From Hericium rajendrae (Eukaryota > Basidiomycota > Agaricomycetes > Russulales > Hericiaceae), in contig CM065881.1 of NCBI GenBank assembly GCA_033439255.1, positions 3,162,001 through 3,226,000 of the forward strand: DNA of 64,000 nt, read 5' to 3'. Below, one piece after another: positions 23,821-37,200 of this stretch. Under the pieces are notes generated by a model, which saw only the letters and a list, made by a program, of their open reading frames with translations, was not told where the DNA came from and did not search any database. The position numbers were made by a program, and so were the translations under genes. The first letter of the stretch is position 1; each line of letters starts with the position of its first letter.

Positions 23821-24512
23821 CACGTTTCCTGTCGCTTCACGACTCGGCGCACCCGATGCTGCCTTTACTTCGGTGTTCCGAGGCGATTTGGCGCATCCCG
23901 AGCCATGCACCCCGCCCCCGTTTTCCCGCGATACGGCCCTTTCAGAACGGCAAGGCTCAACACGCGACCCGTCCCCCGACACTTTGAGATGGACCGCACC
24001 GCGCGCTGTCTTTATTACGGAGCTCCGCGGCGTTTAAGTGCACCCGCATCGCCGACCCCGGAGCCGACCCCGGGCGATACAACCATTTTGGCATGGTCCG
24101 ACGTACGGCGCGACACGTTCCCCGACTCACTGCAACTGGGCGCACCCACCGCTGCCGTTGTTTCGGCGTTTCGAGGCGATTTGGCGCATCCCGAGCCATA
24201 CACCCCGCCCCCCTCGACGCACGATACCGCCCTTTCGGCACCGAGATCACCACCGGGCGACACAGCCGCCGACATGCTGAGATACCACGCACGGCGCGCT
24301 GCCTCGGTTATGGCGCTGCGGGGCGTTATGGCGCGTTTTGCTTCCCCACTCCGCCGCAGAAACACGGCAATCCCGCCATTTCGACACGGTTTGACGATAT
24401 GCGCGACACATCCCCGTGTCCTTACGACTAGGCGCACCGAACGACGTCCGCGCTTCGGTGCTCCGAGGCATTTGGGCGCATCCCGAGGAACCCGCCCCCG
24501 GCCTTTAGTCCG
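23821..24512 (+). repeat. Degenerate 290-bp tandem repeat in the unit head, unit III
   Basis: Copy of the 11,068-11,760 array, differing by a single C in a homopolymer near 24,045. The flanking head (23,377-23,820 and 24,513-25,516) likewise holds nothing recognisable. Confidence 0.65.
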
Positions 24513-26212
24513 TGGTACAGCCATCGTGACGTGCTCGGATGTTCTGAGCGACGGTCACCAGAGTCGCTGCGACAACGCGCACCGAACGCCGCTTTACCTG
24601 CGGCGCCACATGGCGTTTGGGCGTACTTTTGCTCGCCTACCCTGGAGCAGGAATCCGATGCCATACCCGTTTCCGCACCATCTGACCGACGAGCGTTGCA
24701 TCTCCGTAGCGCACCGATGGCAGCTTGCGCGCGATCGTATGCATCTCAGCACCGTGGGATGACTGACAGGCCGCGAAACGCAGTGCCGCCCCGATACTGG
24801 CCCTGCCACATCCCCTTCAGAGATGCTGTAGGCCAGACGAGGCTGTACAGTAGTAGTCCCCACGATTCCATCGCGCCTCGTTTTGTCTCATCAAGACCAC
24901 CTGCCGCTCGCACAACGAAGGAGCCACCCGGCGCTGCTGGAGCTGAATGGCCCCGCCTACGCAAGCCAAGCCGCAAGTTTCCTAACTTGACGATGACGCC
25001 GGCGATGTTCCGGGCGCTCGACTGTCTCGTGTGAAGACATACGCCGCTGCATCGTGCACATCAAACCCGCTCCCAACATTGACAGCAATCATCCCCAGCA
25101 TCGACACTATGCTGGGCTGCTGGCATCAGCTCCCCGCTTCGTTGCCCCGAGTGCGGAAGCTCAGCACGATCCCCAACTCGGATAACACGTTCACAGTTCA
25201 CCGTCGACTGTGACCGACGTGAAGGCGTGTCCACGGTCGTGCTCAACACACCGTGGGCATGTCGAGCACTCCATCCTCATGTACGTCGGTGTCAGTTTTT
25301 TTCTGAGCTCGCACTCAAAGTTATGTCCTCAAGGACCCGGCCCGTTATCGTCTTCCAGCGATGTCCCGGCATACCGGCAACTTCATGAATGGCCCGACAA
25401 ATGCACCCGCCCACTGCCATCACCATCCACGAGCCCACCGTCAGTGCGCCATTGATCGTCTGTGCAAGATGTCACCGGCATGATAACACCCGCGTTCCCC
25501 GCCCCATCCCTGCTTTATGCATTGCACAGGCACTCGATCTCCACGCCGCCCCGTGCGCTTCGGCGAGAACGTGATCAAGACATGGCTAAGGAGCTCGCCG
25601 CTCCCCGGGAGGCTTCAAGCGTCCAGTCAACACCGCCTCCATGGTGCCTCGCGCTGAAGAGACGGATGCGTTGGCGAATGCTCCGTACGCCACCTCGCAG
25701 CGTCGGGCGATGCTGGGGATCCCGCTAGCAAAGATCCGCTCCCTGTGCTCAATCCATCGCATGTGCCTCTCACAATCCACGCAACACCGCATGTCATGCC
25801 GCAGCATTCGCGGCGCACTCGGGGGACCGCGAAAAACAGGGCCCACATGCCCCTCCGTCACGACACAAGGGCAGACGACTGTGCCAATCCAATCTGGCCA
25901 TCGCATGTCGCCGCGGTGTCTCTGTGGTCGAGGCTGCTACTGCCGCGCCACCTCTGCGATCCACACGCTCCTGCCCTCGCCCCCGTCTCGGTTTACTTAC
26001 GCGCTACGGAGTATTACATACATGTAAAGATGTCCAACCCCATCAAGTTCCTCTCGCCGTGATGTCCGCTCGCCTGTCTTTGACCGACCAGTTGTTGCAG
26101 CCGCAGGATGTCGCGCAGATAGCATCAACGAACCGTTGATGTTGACCATGACCGCTCTGTCCTAGCGACACTCCCGCCACTCGCTGCGGGGATTAGGATC
26201 CTGAGTAGCAAC

Positions 26213-27164
26213 TCGACTCGGCTGAGTCACGCAGCGACAACTCACCAGCAAGTGCAGGATTGTGCGCTGGGCTGCGCCCAGCTGCGCGGCGATGCTAACT
26301 CCGACAGCATGCCCTTCAGGCCCTCGTTACCGCTTGCTGCGGCCGGAACCTCATTCGAGTGAAACGCGCTTTTTCGAGAGCCTGGGTAAGTACTAATTCA
26401 GCTCGGGTTAATTCAAGTCCAGACAACTCACCAGCAAGCGTAGAATTGCACGCTGGGCTTTGCCCAGCCGCGCATCGATGCCCTCAGCATCAAAGCTACG
26501 CATTTCGATAGCATGCCCTTCCAGTGGTCGTTGCGGCTCGCCGCGGGGGCCTGAACCTCAAAATTTTTGAGTGAAATATGCTGCTTTCAAGAGCTTGAGT
26601 AAGTACCCTTTTGACTCGGCTAATCCACACCGGAAGAACTCACCCGCGAGCGCAGAATCGCGCGCTGGGCTTCGCCCAGCACGCGGCGATGCCAGCGACA
26701 ACGCGCCGTTCGCGTTGATTTGCCCTAGGGACCAGGAGGCCGCTCGGCGCGGGCCACTGGATCTCGGGATTTTGGGCGCGGAAACAAGCGTTTCTGTGTG
26801 TCCAGGTGAGCCTCGAAATGTCTTCGCTATTTCGCATCAAAAGCGACTTACCAGCACCCATAGTCGTGTCGCGACGACCTCCAGAAACCGTGTTATGCAC
26901 CACATGAAGGTCGGCGGGCTGCGCCCGCCTCCCGCAACGTGAGCATCGAACCCATGCTCACTCCGCTGGCTTTATCCTATGCGTGTGTAGGCTGCTCGCC
27001 GCGAGGCCTGGGGCCCAGGATCTTGCAGCGAAAACCACGGCTTCTGGGAGCCTGGTAAGTGAGTTTCTGTATCGACTAATTCTGCGCCAGAGAACTCACC
27101 GAATGATTTCATGCAGAGGCTAGAATGCATCCACGACATAGCGAGGAAGGTGATGCGTGGGCTG
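26213..27164 (-). repeat. Left arm of the inverted repeat, unit III
   Basis: Identical, as far as I compared, to the unit II left arm at 13,461-14,412. Confidence 0.85.
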
Positions 27165-29969
27165 TGAGTCCCAGTTCAACTCGACTGTATTGATCGCAAA
27201 TCACTCACCAGTGCACCCCATAATCAGTCACTGCACGAGCAAAGAGGGACGCAGCAGGCGAATACAGCACCAGGCTTGCTCGACACCTGCAAGAGCAGCA
27301 TAGATAATTTGGATCAGCACATCTCTTGCCGAAGATCTGGAGGTGTCACTGCCCTTGCCCTTGCCCTCGCCCATGTCTGCCTCTCCATCCTCCTCACACA
27401 CGGGCTCACTCGCGCGGCAGCGGCTTGCGCGACACGGTCGGCGACGGCGGGCAGCTGCTCGCGGGCGAGAACATGCCGATGCCCGCGAGGCACAGCATGC
27501 CCTCGCTCTCCTCGTCGAGTGGCGGCGTGCATGGTTCTGGTTCCGTGTCCGCATCGCCGATGACGATGCGCGGCGCAGGCGGCTTGTCGAACGTGACGGC
27601 GCTCGTGTCGCCGAGCGTGCACGCGATCACGTATGATGTAACATTCTGCGTGTGTGCCGCGAATCATATGAGAAAGACGAGAAGGAGGGGAGATAGAAGG
27701 CGCACCAGGAGCGTGAGCAGCAGGCTGGGGAGGATGAGCAACAGCGCGAAGATGCGAAAGGTGCTGGCTGTGCTCGCGACCCAGCTGTCAGGTGTGTAGT
27801 TCCAGAGTGTCGACGTACCAGCTCCACAGGAGCGGCGGCAGCGAGGTGGGTGACATTGGAGCTCGCAGCTTACCATATCACCCTGCCCATAACCTGCAGT
27901 ATCCAGTTCGCCACTCGTCATGTCCACACCCATCTGAGTCCAAACTTGATGCATCGAAGTGGAAGCCTGTAACTTGACGATGACGCGCTTGGGCGACGGA
28001 ATACCGGGGACTGAGCGACTCGAGCACATGGTAAGTCAGTGTACAAAATTTTTGTAGGACAACCCGCTCACCTTCTAAAGTTAAGCCGTAGCATGAGCAC
28101 GACCAGCAGATGTCATCGTAGGAGGTAACTTGACGATGATGCCCTTGGTGAGTTGAATTGGTTGCACAGGTCTGGTAAGCCCAAAAAGATGGTAAAAATT
28201 AAATGCTGCTTACGTCTGAGTGGGAAAATAAATTGAACAAGGAGGGGAGGGGCCTCGAAGATGGGGACAGTGACGTGCAATAGCAGCAGACAGGATTAAG
28301 TACCAAATGGACAGACATGGCACGGACCACTGATACAACCCTGAGACACTCGGAATAATCTTCCGGGCTACGTGGCAAATAATCTGAGTTCTCAGGCTGC
28401 CGGGGCTGGAATGGAATGGAACGTAAACATCCCCGAAGCGAGGCTTGGCCTCTCACACACTTTACGACAGGATGTCACTTGTAATTTGATGGATAGGACT
28501 TCTCCGTGATATCCAACTCTTGAAGGCTGATCACACAACAAGATTCAGACTCTGGATCATTTAGATACTGTTTGAAAGAAATCCCAATGACTTTGAGATC
28601 ATGGGCAGAATCCCATGGATGTGGGATAGGCATGATGAAGGAGCATTTGGCCAGACAGCCCTGAAGTCCAAAGGGCTTGGCAAATTAATCTATCCCTGTG
28701 ACGGAGAATCAGTCAAGCCATCTGACGGAGCAAACGGAGACTTAGCCGTGGATCAGCCGCTATGGCTACGCTCGATATCGCGTCGGATTCCATTCAATGC
28801 CTGGTGCGCTTGAGCGCACATCAAGTGTTCTGCCCGTAAAAATAAGATACTCACCTCTTTCTACAGGATGGCTATGTTTCGACCTCTGCCTTGTGTATCG
28901 ACAGAGTGATCCGAAGTCTGCAGTGCTCAGGGAGAGCGCAAAGTCTTGCATTTTAGTTAGATTGCCCGATATGGATCCATCTGTGTAGTTACTCGCAGCG
29001 CGGCATGCGGCTCTCATTCTCGCAGCGCAAATCAAATAAGCTCATCTTTTCTGCTGTTCAGATTCGCTTGGACCTATTCCGCACCTCATCTCATGGGTAC
29101 CAGATGTCTTTATAATCAGACAAATAAGCTTAGCAGCTCTGGGCCATTCCTTTTCAATAGATTTCCACGTTTGGCTTTCAGCTGCCTAGAGTGTTCGCGG
29201 CGTATACACCCCTACGAAAGTGTATCACACAAACTTAGAAAGACTTGAAATATACTACATAGAGATTAAACAAGAATTGTACATCCAGTTTCAATATCTA
29301 GAATCAGAATCTAAGTACTGAGCCTCGACTTGTCGAAACTTCGTGAAGCAGTACTTGACAACAACGGCGGGAATGTGCTTAGTGCCTAGGGTGATCGGAA
29401 ATTGGCTGACCCGAAACACGCACGTAAAGGGTACGAAAGCGCGGAAGATGGAGCCGGAGACAAGGCCCCGGCACGACGCGCGGAGGAAGAGGGTTCCTCC
29501 ATGCGAGCCGATATAAGCACTTGCCTCCGGGACTAACCTCCGCCTTTTTGCTCCCAGTTCCCCGTTCCCACTGTCCATTAAATCTGTCGCCGCTGTCCAC
29601 CGTAACTGTCAGCGACTATCAGGATAGCAATGATGATAGCGACGCCTTCTACCCAGTCGATTTTCGATCAAGGGGTTCTGTGACGGTCTATGAGTCGAGC
29701 TTAAAAGCGAGACGGTCGAATATCGACAGGGAATACACAGCGCCGTTGTCCAGTTTTGACAACGTTCACTCCGCTTTGCTGCTGCGCTCACGGACGCCAC
29801 ATAGGTGCGCTGGTTTTATTTTCGATTCACAACGTGATGGGCTTACCTCGTACAGGCTACAGATCGGCAGCGGCGTAAGCACTGCGCGTCGCCCCTGCAG
29901 TCGAGCAGTTTGTCTATGGGACCCATCGATGCCGGCGCCGCATCGAATGAGGGCGCGGGATACGTATTT

Positions 29970-31634
29970 CCCGTGCCAGCAAACACCTGTTGAGTTGTAC
30001 AATCTTGCCGAGTCACGGTCATACTCACCGGGCCTCCAGAAATCTCCTCGAAAACCTGACCTTCAGAGTTCCGCGGCGAGCAGAAATGCGTGCCCATCGA
30101 CCCGGTCTTCTGGTGTCAGCATCCGTCGACACTGACATACGTGGCCCATCTTGCCTAGTTCCCTTGCCGGCACTATTTTTATGTCGCGCCCGATCTCTCG
30201 AAGGTGCAGGACATCCTATAGTAAGCCGTTCACCATATATTTAGTCGAGTCGAAACGGGACTTACCAGGCCACCAGCAAAGTTGATTTTGGACGCCGTTT
30301 TTCCAAGGTCCAATGCCCCGCGGCGAGCGGCGTGCACGTACATAGATCAAGGCTTCGGAGTCAGTGTCGACGGGTGTCCGTCGACGCTGACATCGCTCAT
30401 GCGATGGCAGCGGGCGCAGCCCGCGCATCGCCTTCGTCGCCATGTCGCAGATGCATCCTAGCCTCTGCGCGAAATTCTTCGGTGAGTTCTCTAGCGTGGA
30501 ATTAGTCGATACGGAAACTCACTTATCAGGCTCCCAGAAACCGTGGTTTTCGCTGCAAGATTCTGGGCCCCAGGCCTCGCGGCGAGCAGCCTACACGCGC
30601 GAAGGACAGAGCCAGCGGAGTGAGCGTGGGTTCGATGCTCACGTCGCGGGAGGCGGGCGCAGCCCGCCGACCTTCATGTGGCGCATAACACGGCTTCTGG
30701 AGGTCGCCGCGACGCGATTACAAGTGCTGGCAAGTTGCTTTTGATGCAAAATAGCGGAGACATCTCGAAGCTCACCTGGACATGCAGAACCACTTGTTTT
30801 CGCGCCCAAAATCCCGAGATCCAGTGGCCCGCGCCGAGCGGCCTCCTGGTCCCTAGGGCAAATCAACGCGAACGGCGCGTTGTCGCTGGCATCGCCGCGT
30901 GCTGGGCGAAGCCCAGCGCGCGATTCTGCGCTCGCGGGTGAGTTTTTCCGGTGTGGATTAGCCGAATCGAAAGATACTTACTCAGGCTCTCGAAAACAGC
31001 ATGTTTCACTCGGAAATTTTGAGGTTGAGGCCCCCGCGGCGAGCGGCAACGACCACTGGAAGGGCACGCTATCGGAGTCAGCATCAGCTTGATGCTGATG
31101 GCGTCGACGCGCGCAGCTGGGCGAAGCCCAGCGCGCGATTCTACGCTTGCTGGTGAGTTGTCTCGACTTGAATTAACCCGAATTGAATTGGTACTTACCC
31201 AAGCTCTCAAAAAGCGCGTTTCCCTTCAAATATTTGAGGTTCAGGTCCGCGCGGCGAGCGGTAATGAGGACGTGAAGGGCATGCTGTCGGAGTCAGCATC
31301 GCCGCGCAGCTGGGCGCAGCCCAGCGCGCGATCCTGCATTTGCTCGTGAATTATCGCTGCATGACTTAGCCGAATCGAGTTGCTACTCACCCAGCTCTCT
31401 AAAACAGCGTTTTTCAGTCGAAAGTTCCGAGGTCCAGGCCCCCGCGGCGAGCGGAAACGAGGGCCTGGAGGACATGCTATCGGCATTGACAACGTCGGTT
31501 TGACGCTGACGACGTACTGCGCGATGGGCGAAGCCCAGCGCGGCCTTCGCTCGTTCACATGTTGATTGCACGCTAGGTTCAGTCGCGCTTCTCTCACTGC
31601 GCTTCTACGAACTATATTCACTCGCAAATTCTAG
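29970..31634 (+). repeat. Array of intron-bearing modules, unit III
   Basis: Copy of the same array. The first intron-like segment has changed from GGTGAGT to GTTGAGT at its donor (near 29,990). From about 30,290 onward the sequence is essentially identical to units I and II. Confidence 0.6.
30415..31379 (+). repeat. Right arm of the inverted repeat, unit III
   Basis: Essentially identical to the right arms of units I and II although the preceding 2 kb of unit III is diverged. Confidence 0.85.
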
Positions 31635-32215
31635 AATTCGGACCACCACAGCCGAGTGGCAAGGAGCGGGGACAGGCTAGGCAAACGCGACAGGCATTAC
31701 CGCAACGCCGGCGACGCGCGACGGATGGAGACTGGGCGGAGGTGTATGGATATGGAGCGGAGCGATGCGCTCGTGCGATGAAAGCCTGCGATGCCGACAG
31801 GTGAGTGCGCGAGGAAAGTGGGCCTCGAGTAGGTACTCACCTACAGTCCTTCCTACAGGCATTCATGCTCCCCGGCAACGCCTGCACGCCGTACCCCTTG
31901 CCATCGCCGCGCCATCTATCGCTTCCGCACGCCTTTCTCCCGTGCGTCTTGCCTTCAGCGCCCCCGACAGCGTGACCAGGGCACTAGCGTCGTAGCCCGC
32001 GGCGTGCCGATGTCGCGGTGTGCCGAATCTCACGGGCGTGCGCCGTTCGAAGCGTGGGCGAGCGGCTTGAAGATGCGGATGACTCCGCTGATATCTGCGG
32101 CGCTGATCTGTAGAAGTCGCAGTGTAAGTCTTTGAGTGATACGAGATGGCATGGAAACTCACTTGCTGTGCCCCGCAGGATCCCTCGCGTCGCCCGATTC
32201 TCCGCACCATTTCCG

Positions 32216-32693
32216 ATCTCTCGCGACACATCCGCGCCTGCGCGCGCGCGCTGAAGGACGACCACAAGGGCGTCATCGTCAAGTTGACGCGGCGCCGATC
32301 TCTCGTTGCATGCGCGCCCAGCGCGATTCCGACAGCCTCCCCGCCATCTCGGGACGCATCTGCTCGCATCCGCGCCTGCGCGCGCGCTGAAGGACGACCA
32401 CAAGGGCGTCATCGTCCAAGTTCGACGCGGCGCCGGTCTCTCGTTGCATGCGCGCCCAGCGCGATTCCGACAGCCTCCCCGCCATCTCGCGACGCATCTG
32501 CTCGTATCCGCGCCTGCGCGCGCGCTGAAGGACGACCACAAGGGCGTCATCGTCAAGTTCGACGCGGCGCCGGTCTCTCGTTGCATGCGCACCCAGCGCG
32601 TCTCCGACAGCCTCCCCGTCATCTCGCGACGCATCTGCTCGCATGGCGTCGACCGCGCGGGAGGGTAACGCCAAGGGCGTCATCGTCAAGTTC
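32216..32693 (+). repeat. 137-bp minisatellite, unit III
   Basis: Same repeat number and sequence as in units I and II. Equal copy number in three tandem units indicates very recent homogenisation. Confidence 0.85.
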
Positions 32694-33547
32694 GACGCGC
32701 CTTCGACGGCCGTCTTACGTTGGCGCTGCGCCTCACGGCCCTACGCATCGACCGCTTTCCCGCGCCGTTCCCAGCCTCGCGCGCCATCGGAAGTCGCGCG
32801 CATCGTCGCCCACTGCAGTCTGGCGCGCCGAGGCCCACGGGCGTCATCGTCAAGTTCGATCGGCGTGGCCTTGCGCATGCAGAGTCGCTGTTCCCGCGCA
32901 TTCCGCCAGGGCTTGGTGCAGGCGGAGGGAAGGGCAGAGAGGGCTCGGACGCCGGATTCTCGTCGTTCGAGGTGGGCTTGCGCAAGATACGAGGGGACTG
33001 AACACTCACGATTTTCCAATGGTAGGCGCTTCCATCGACATCGCTGCCCTACGCCACTCCCGCGCATGTAACTCCCACTCGGCGGCGCGTCGGAGGCGTT
33101 CCCATCGATTCTGACGCGTCGGGGGGATGTTCTCATGCATCCGGCCGCATCGTGCGCCGCTCCGGAGCGCACTTTCAGCGGTTGCGGTTGCGCTTTTGGC
33201 GTGTCGACGGCGTGCAAAGGCGCAGAAGGACGGCGAGGAGCAAGTTCGGGCGAGAAAAGGTGGGATTCTCGTCGTTCGAGGTAAGCTGCGCAAGATACGA
33301 GGGGACGGAACACTCACGATTTTCCGGTTGCAGGCGATTCCTTCGCAACGCGACTCCCGCGCATACAGCTCCGTCTGCGGGGCGAACAACTCGGCGGCGC
33401 GTCGGTCGGAGGCGGCCTTGTGAAGTCTGATGCGCCGGTTGGACGTTCTCATGCGTCCGGGCGCGTCGTCGTCGTAGTGCGCTGCTTCCGGGCCCGTTTT
33501 CAGCGGTTGCGATTGCGCTTGTGAAGGGCGACGAAGAGCGAGTTTCG

Positions 33548-33718
33548 GGTGGAAAAAGCGGGGGAAAGGTGGAAAAAGCGGGGGAAAGGTGGAAAAAGCG
33601 GGAGACGACTTGAACGCGAAGCGAACGGCGCGAAAAGCGGCCAAAAAATGAGCTCACAGAGGGGAGCTCGGGGGTGAAAACGGACAAGGCGGGCGAGCGT
33701 GAAAACGGACAAGTCGCA
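33548..33718 (+). repeat. Purine-rich short tandem repeats, unit III
   Basis: Same 20-mer and 15-mer repeats as in units I and II, upstream of the complete ATPase gene. Confidence 0.8.
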
Positions 33719-34105
33719 CGTACCAAAGGAGAGAGCGCGAAAACGACCAAGTCGACGTGCACAACTGGGTCCTGCGGGGTCCTTAGACAGTAGAAATACG
33801 ACTATGTTGAAGAATTATCGGCGGTGTCGATCTCAGACTTTGGTGCAACTGGCGAGGAGCGAGCGAGAGAAATAAGCGCCCAGGACCTGCATCGATGCTA
33901 TCGGCCGTTATCTTCCAGGGCAGGTGGGAGCAAAGAGAAGAAAGGGGAAAGCAGCCGGCATTGTCGGATCGATAGATCGACTGGCATCGGCCATTGTTCA
34001 GCGAAATATCCCGAAATATCTTTTCCGCCTACCGTCCGACGAAACGCTCCCGCCCCTCCCTAACTTCGTCTCATTTGTACCTTATTCAGTCCAGCGCAGG
34101 CGCTT

Positions 34106-34111
34106 TATATA
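34106..34111 (+). promoter_or_regulatory. TATA element of the complete copper ATPase gene
   Basis: TATATA 162 bp upstream of the ATG at 34,273. The upstream 4 kb is almost identical to units I and II, so all three copies should respond to the same regulators. Confidence 0.55.
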
Positions 34112-34272
34112 CGTGGCGTTCTCACACCCGAACCACGTTCACAACCCTACATTTCGAATCGCACTTAGGGCGTTGCTGCAGGCCACCGCTTCACACCGCC
34201 TGCTGCGGCTGCGGAGCAATCCAATAACTACCGAAACCACATTTCAAGCAGCTATATCATTATTCTTTCACA

Positions 34273-37200
34273 ATGTCTGCGATATCGACGACGTTCAACA
34301 ACCTGTGGTCGGGGGGACCCTTGCTTTCGCCGTCGTCAGGGAAGGGGAAGGTCGAACTGCCGGCGCTAGACGACGAGCCTCTCATTAACAAGCCGGATAG
34401 ACCAGAGAAATGCGAGCTGAGGATAGAGGGGATGACGTGCGGATCCTGCGTCGAGGTGAGTCCTGCTACAGATGTTGTAGTGGGGCTGCTATCGACCAAT
34501 TGTGACAGTCCATAGAAGGGATGCTCAGGTCGCAGGATGGCATTCATTCCGTGAAGGTTGCTTTACTTGCCGAACGAGGCGTGGTCGAGTACGACCCGAA
34601 GATATGGGATGCAGATAAGATCATCTCTGTGAGTACCTAACCTTCCGTTGTTCGTCAGGCAAACACTGCAGGCGTGACAGTTTTCTTTTCAAACAAGACC
34701 TTGATAAGAGTTTTAGACTCATTTGAGTCCTTTTTCTAAAAAGGATGCTGAAAAAGAAAGAAGTATTATCATGCTGAACATGTTTTCGGACCGATACCAT
34801 GATAATACTATTTCTTTTTCAACATCTTTCTTCAAAAAAGGACATTAATACGTTCAAAACTCTCATCAAGGTCTTTACAGGAAAAATACTGTCGTGCAGG
34901 CAGCGAAACTTATTTTGCTGATCCCAGGAAATTTCGGACATCGGCTTTGATGCTTCGCTCATTCCACCAACGCGCTCCGACGAGGTCACTCTTAGAATCT
35001 TCGGAATGACATGCTCGTCCTGCACGTCCACCGTAGAAACCCAGCTGGGCGAGATGCCCGGCATCAGCAGCGTCGCGGTCTCCCTCGCCACGGAGACCGC
35101 CAAGATCACCTTCGATCGCGCTCTCACCGGACCGCGCGAGATGGTCGAACGCATTGAGGAGCTCGGTTTCGATGCGATGCTCTCTGACCAGAACGACGTG
35201 ACGCAGCTGCGCTCGCTCACGCGCACGAAGGAGATCCAAGAGTGGCGCCACCGCTTTCTCTGGAGCATCACGTTCGCGGCGCCCGTCTTCCTCATCAGCA
35301 TGATCGCCCCTAAGATACCCTTCACCGAGCGCATCGTCCACCACTTCCTGATACCCGGAATCTGTATCGGTCATACCCTGGTGCTCATTCTAACGACGCC
35401 CGCCCAGTTTTGGATCGGGCGCAAGTTCTACCGCAACGCGTACATGGCTCTCAAGCACGGGACCGCGACGATGGACGTGCTGGTCATGCTCGGCACGTCC
35501 GCGGCGTATTTCTACTCACTCGGCGCGATGTTTTTCGCGATGTTCAATTCGGAGCCCGCGTTCATGCCGCTCGTGTTCTTCGATACGAGCACGATGCTCA
35601 TTATGTTCGTCACGCTCGGGCGGTTCCTCGAGAACTCGGCAAAGGGCAAGACGAGCTCCGCCCTGACGGATCTCATGTCGCTCGCGCCGTCGATGGCCAC
35701 TATCTACACCGACCCGGCCTGCACCGTCGAGAAGAGGATCCCGACCGAGCTCGTGCAGGTCGGCGACATCGTCAAGATCGTCCCCGGCGACAAGGTTCCC
35801 GCGGACGGCACGGTCCTGCGCGGCAGCTCCAGCATCGATGAAAGCGCGATCACGGGCGAGCCTGTGCCCGTGCTCAAGCAGATCGGCGACAGCGTTATCG
35901 GCGGAACCGTCAACGCCCTCGGGACCTTCGACATGACCGTCACGCGCGCGGGCAAGGACACAGCGCTTGCGCAGATTGTGAAGCTTGTCGAGGACGCGCA
36001 GACGTCCAAGGCGCCGATCCAGGCTTTCGCGGACCGCGTTGCGGGCTACTTCGTCCCGACGGTCATTACTCTCGCTGTCGTGACGTTCGTCGGCTGGATG
36101 ATCTTGTCGAACCTGATGAACCCCGCGGCGCTGCCGCCGATGTTCCGCCACCACGCGAGCAAGCTTGCGGTGTGCTTGCAGCTGTGCATCTCCGTCGTCG
36201 TCGTCGCGTGCCCCTGTGCTCTGGGTCTCAGCACGCCGACGGCCATCATGGTTGGCACCGGCATGGGCGCGAAGAACGGCATCCTGATCAAGGGCGGCCG
36301 CGCGCTCGAAGCGAGTCGATCTTTGACTCGGGTCGTGCTCGACAAGACCGGCACTGTGACGGAGGGTAAGCTCACTGTTATGGGCGTAGCCTGGGTCGCA
36401 TCGGACGAATTCGACGAGCCGGAGGTGCAAAAGGCTTCTGATGTGAATGCTAGCTCGCTTACATCCACGACGGCCGACGGCACCACCTCGCGCGCAGCAT
36501 TAGTCGCGATGGTCGCGGCCACCGAGGCCAGATCAGAGCACCCTCTCGCTAAGGCCGTCGCTACCTGGGGCAAAACTGTTAACTCCACCAGTGGCCCCGA
36601 GGCGGTCATCGATACCTTCGAAAGTGTCACTGGTCAAGGTGTCACCGCTACCATCACTCTTTCCGACTCGCCCCAGAAGCATTCCGTCTGGATCGGCAGC
36701 GCACGCTTCGTCTCTGAGTACAACGACGGGCAGCTCCCGACCTCGCTCGCTGATTTCGAGTTGGAGGAGGCCAGCCAGGGTCGCACGCTGATCTTCGTCG
36801 CCGTCGCCTCTGGATCGAGGCGTCTTCCCGTCCTGGCGATCTCTCTATCGGATGCTCCGAAGAAGTCGTCTGTGCATGCGATCAGGGCGCTACAGGCCAT
36901 GGGCATCGAGGTGAACATGATGACCGGCGATGGCAAACAGACGGCGCTCGCGGTTGCGAAGCAGGTCGGCATCCCGCCGGAGGGCGTATGGGCGAGTATG
37001 AGCCCGAAGGGCAAGGCCACCGTCGTCACCGAGCTGATGGAGAAGGGCAGCAACGTCGCCATGGTATGTTTTCTGTGTTTGTACAAGCGAGAGGCGAATT
37101 GACGTGTGCACGAAGGTCGGAGACGGCATCAACGACTCTCCAGCCCTGGTCGCCGCGACCGTCGGCATAGCGCTCTCGTCCGGGACATCGGTGGCGATCG

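Larger units (their letters stand above)
23301..36325. repeat. Tandem unit III, ending in the complete ATPase gene
   Basis: Same order of elements as unit II (offset 12,752 early, 12,782 later). It differs at the end: homology to units I and II continues to about 36,325 inside the ATPase coding sequence, and the gene then runs on to its natural stop at 37,625. It also carries a foldback insertion of about 240 bp in ATPase intron 2 that the other units lack. The GC-rich head that follows each truncated ATPase copy is absent downstream of this complete gene. Confidence 0.9.
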
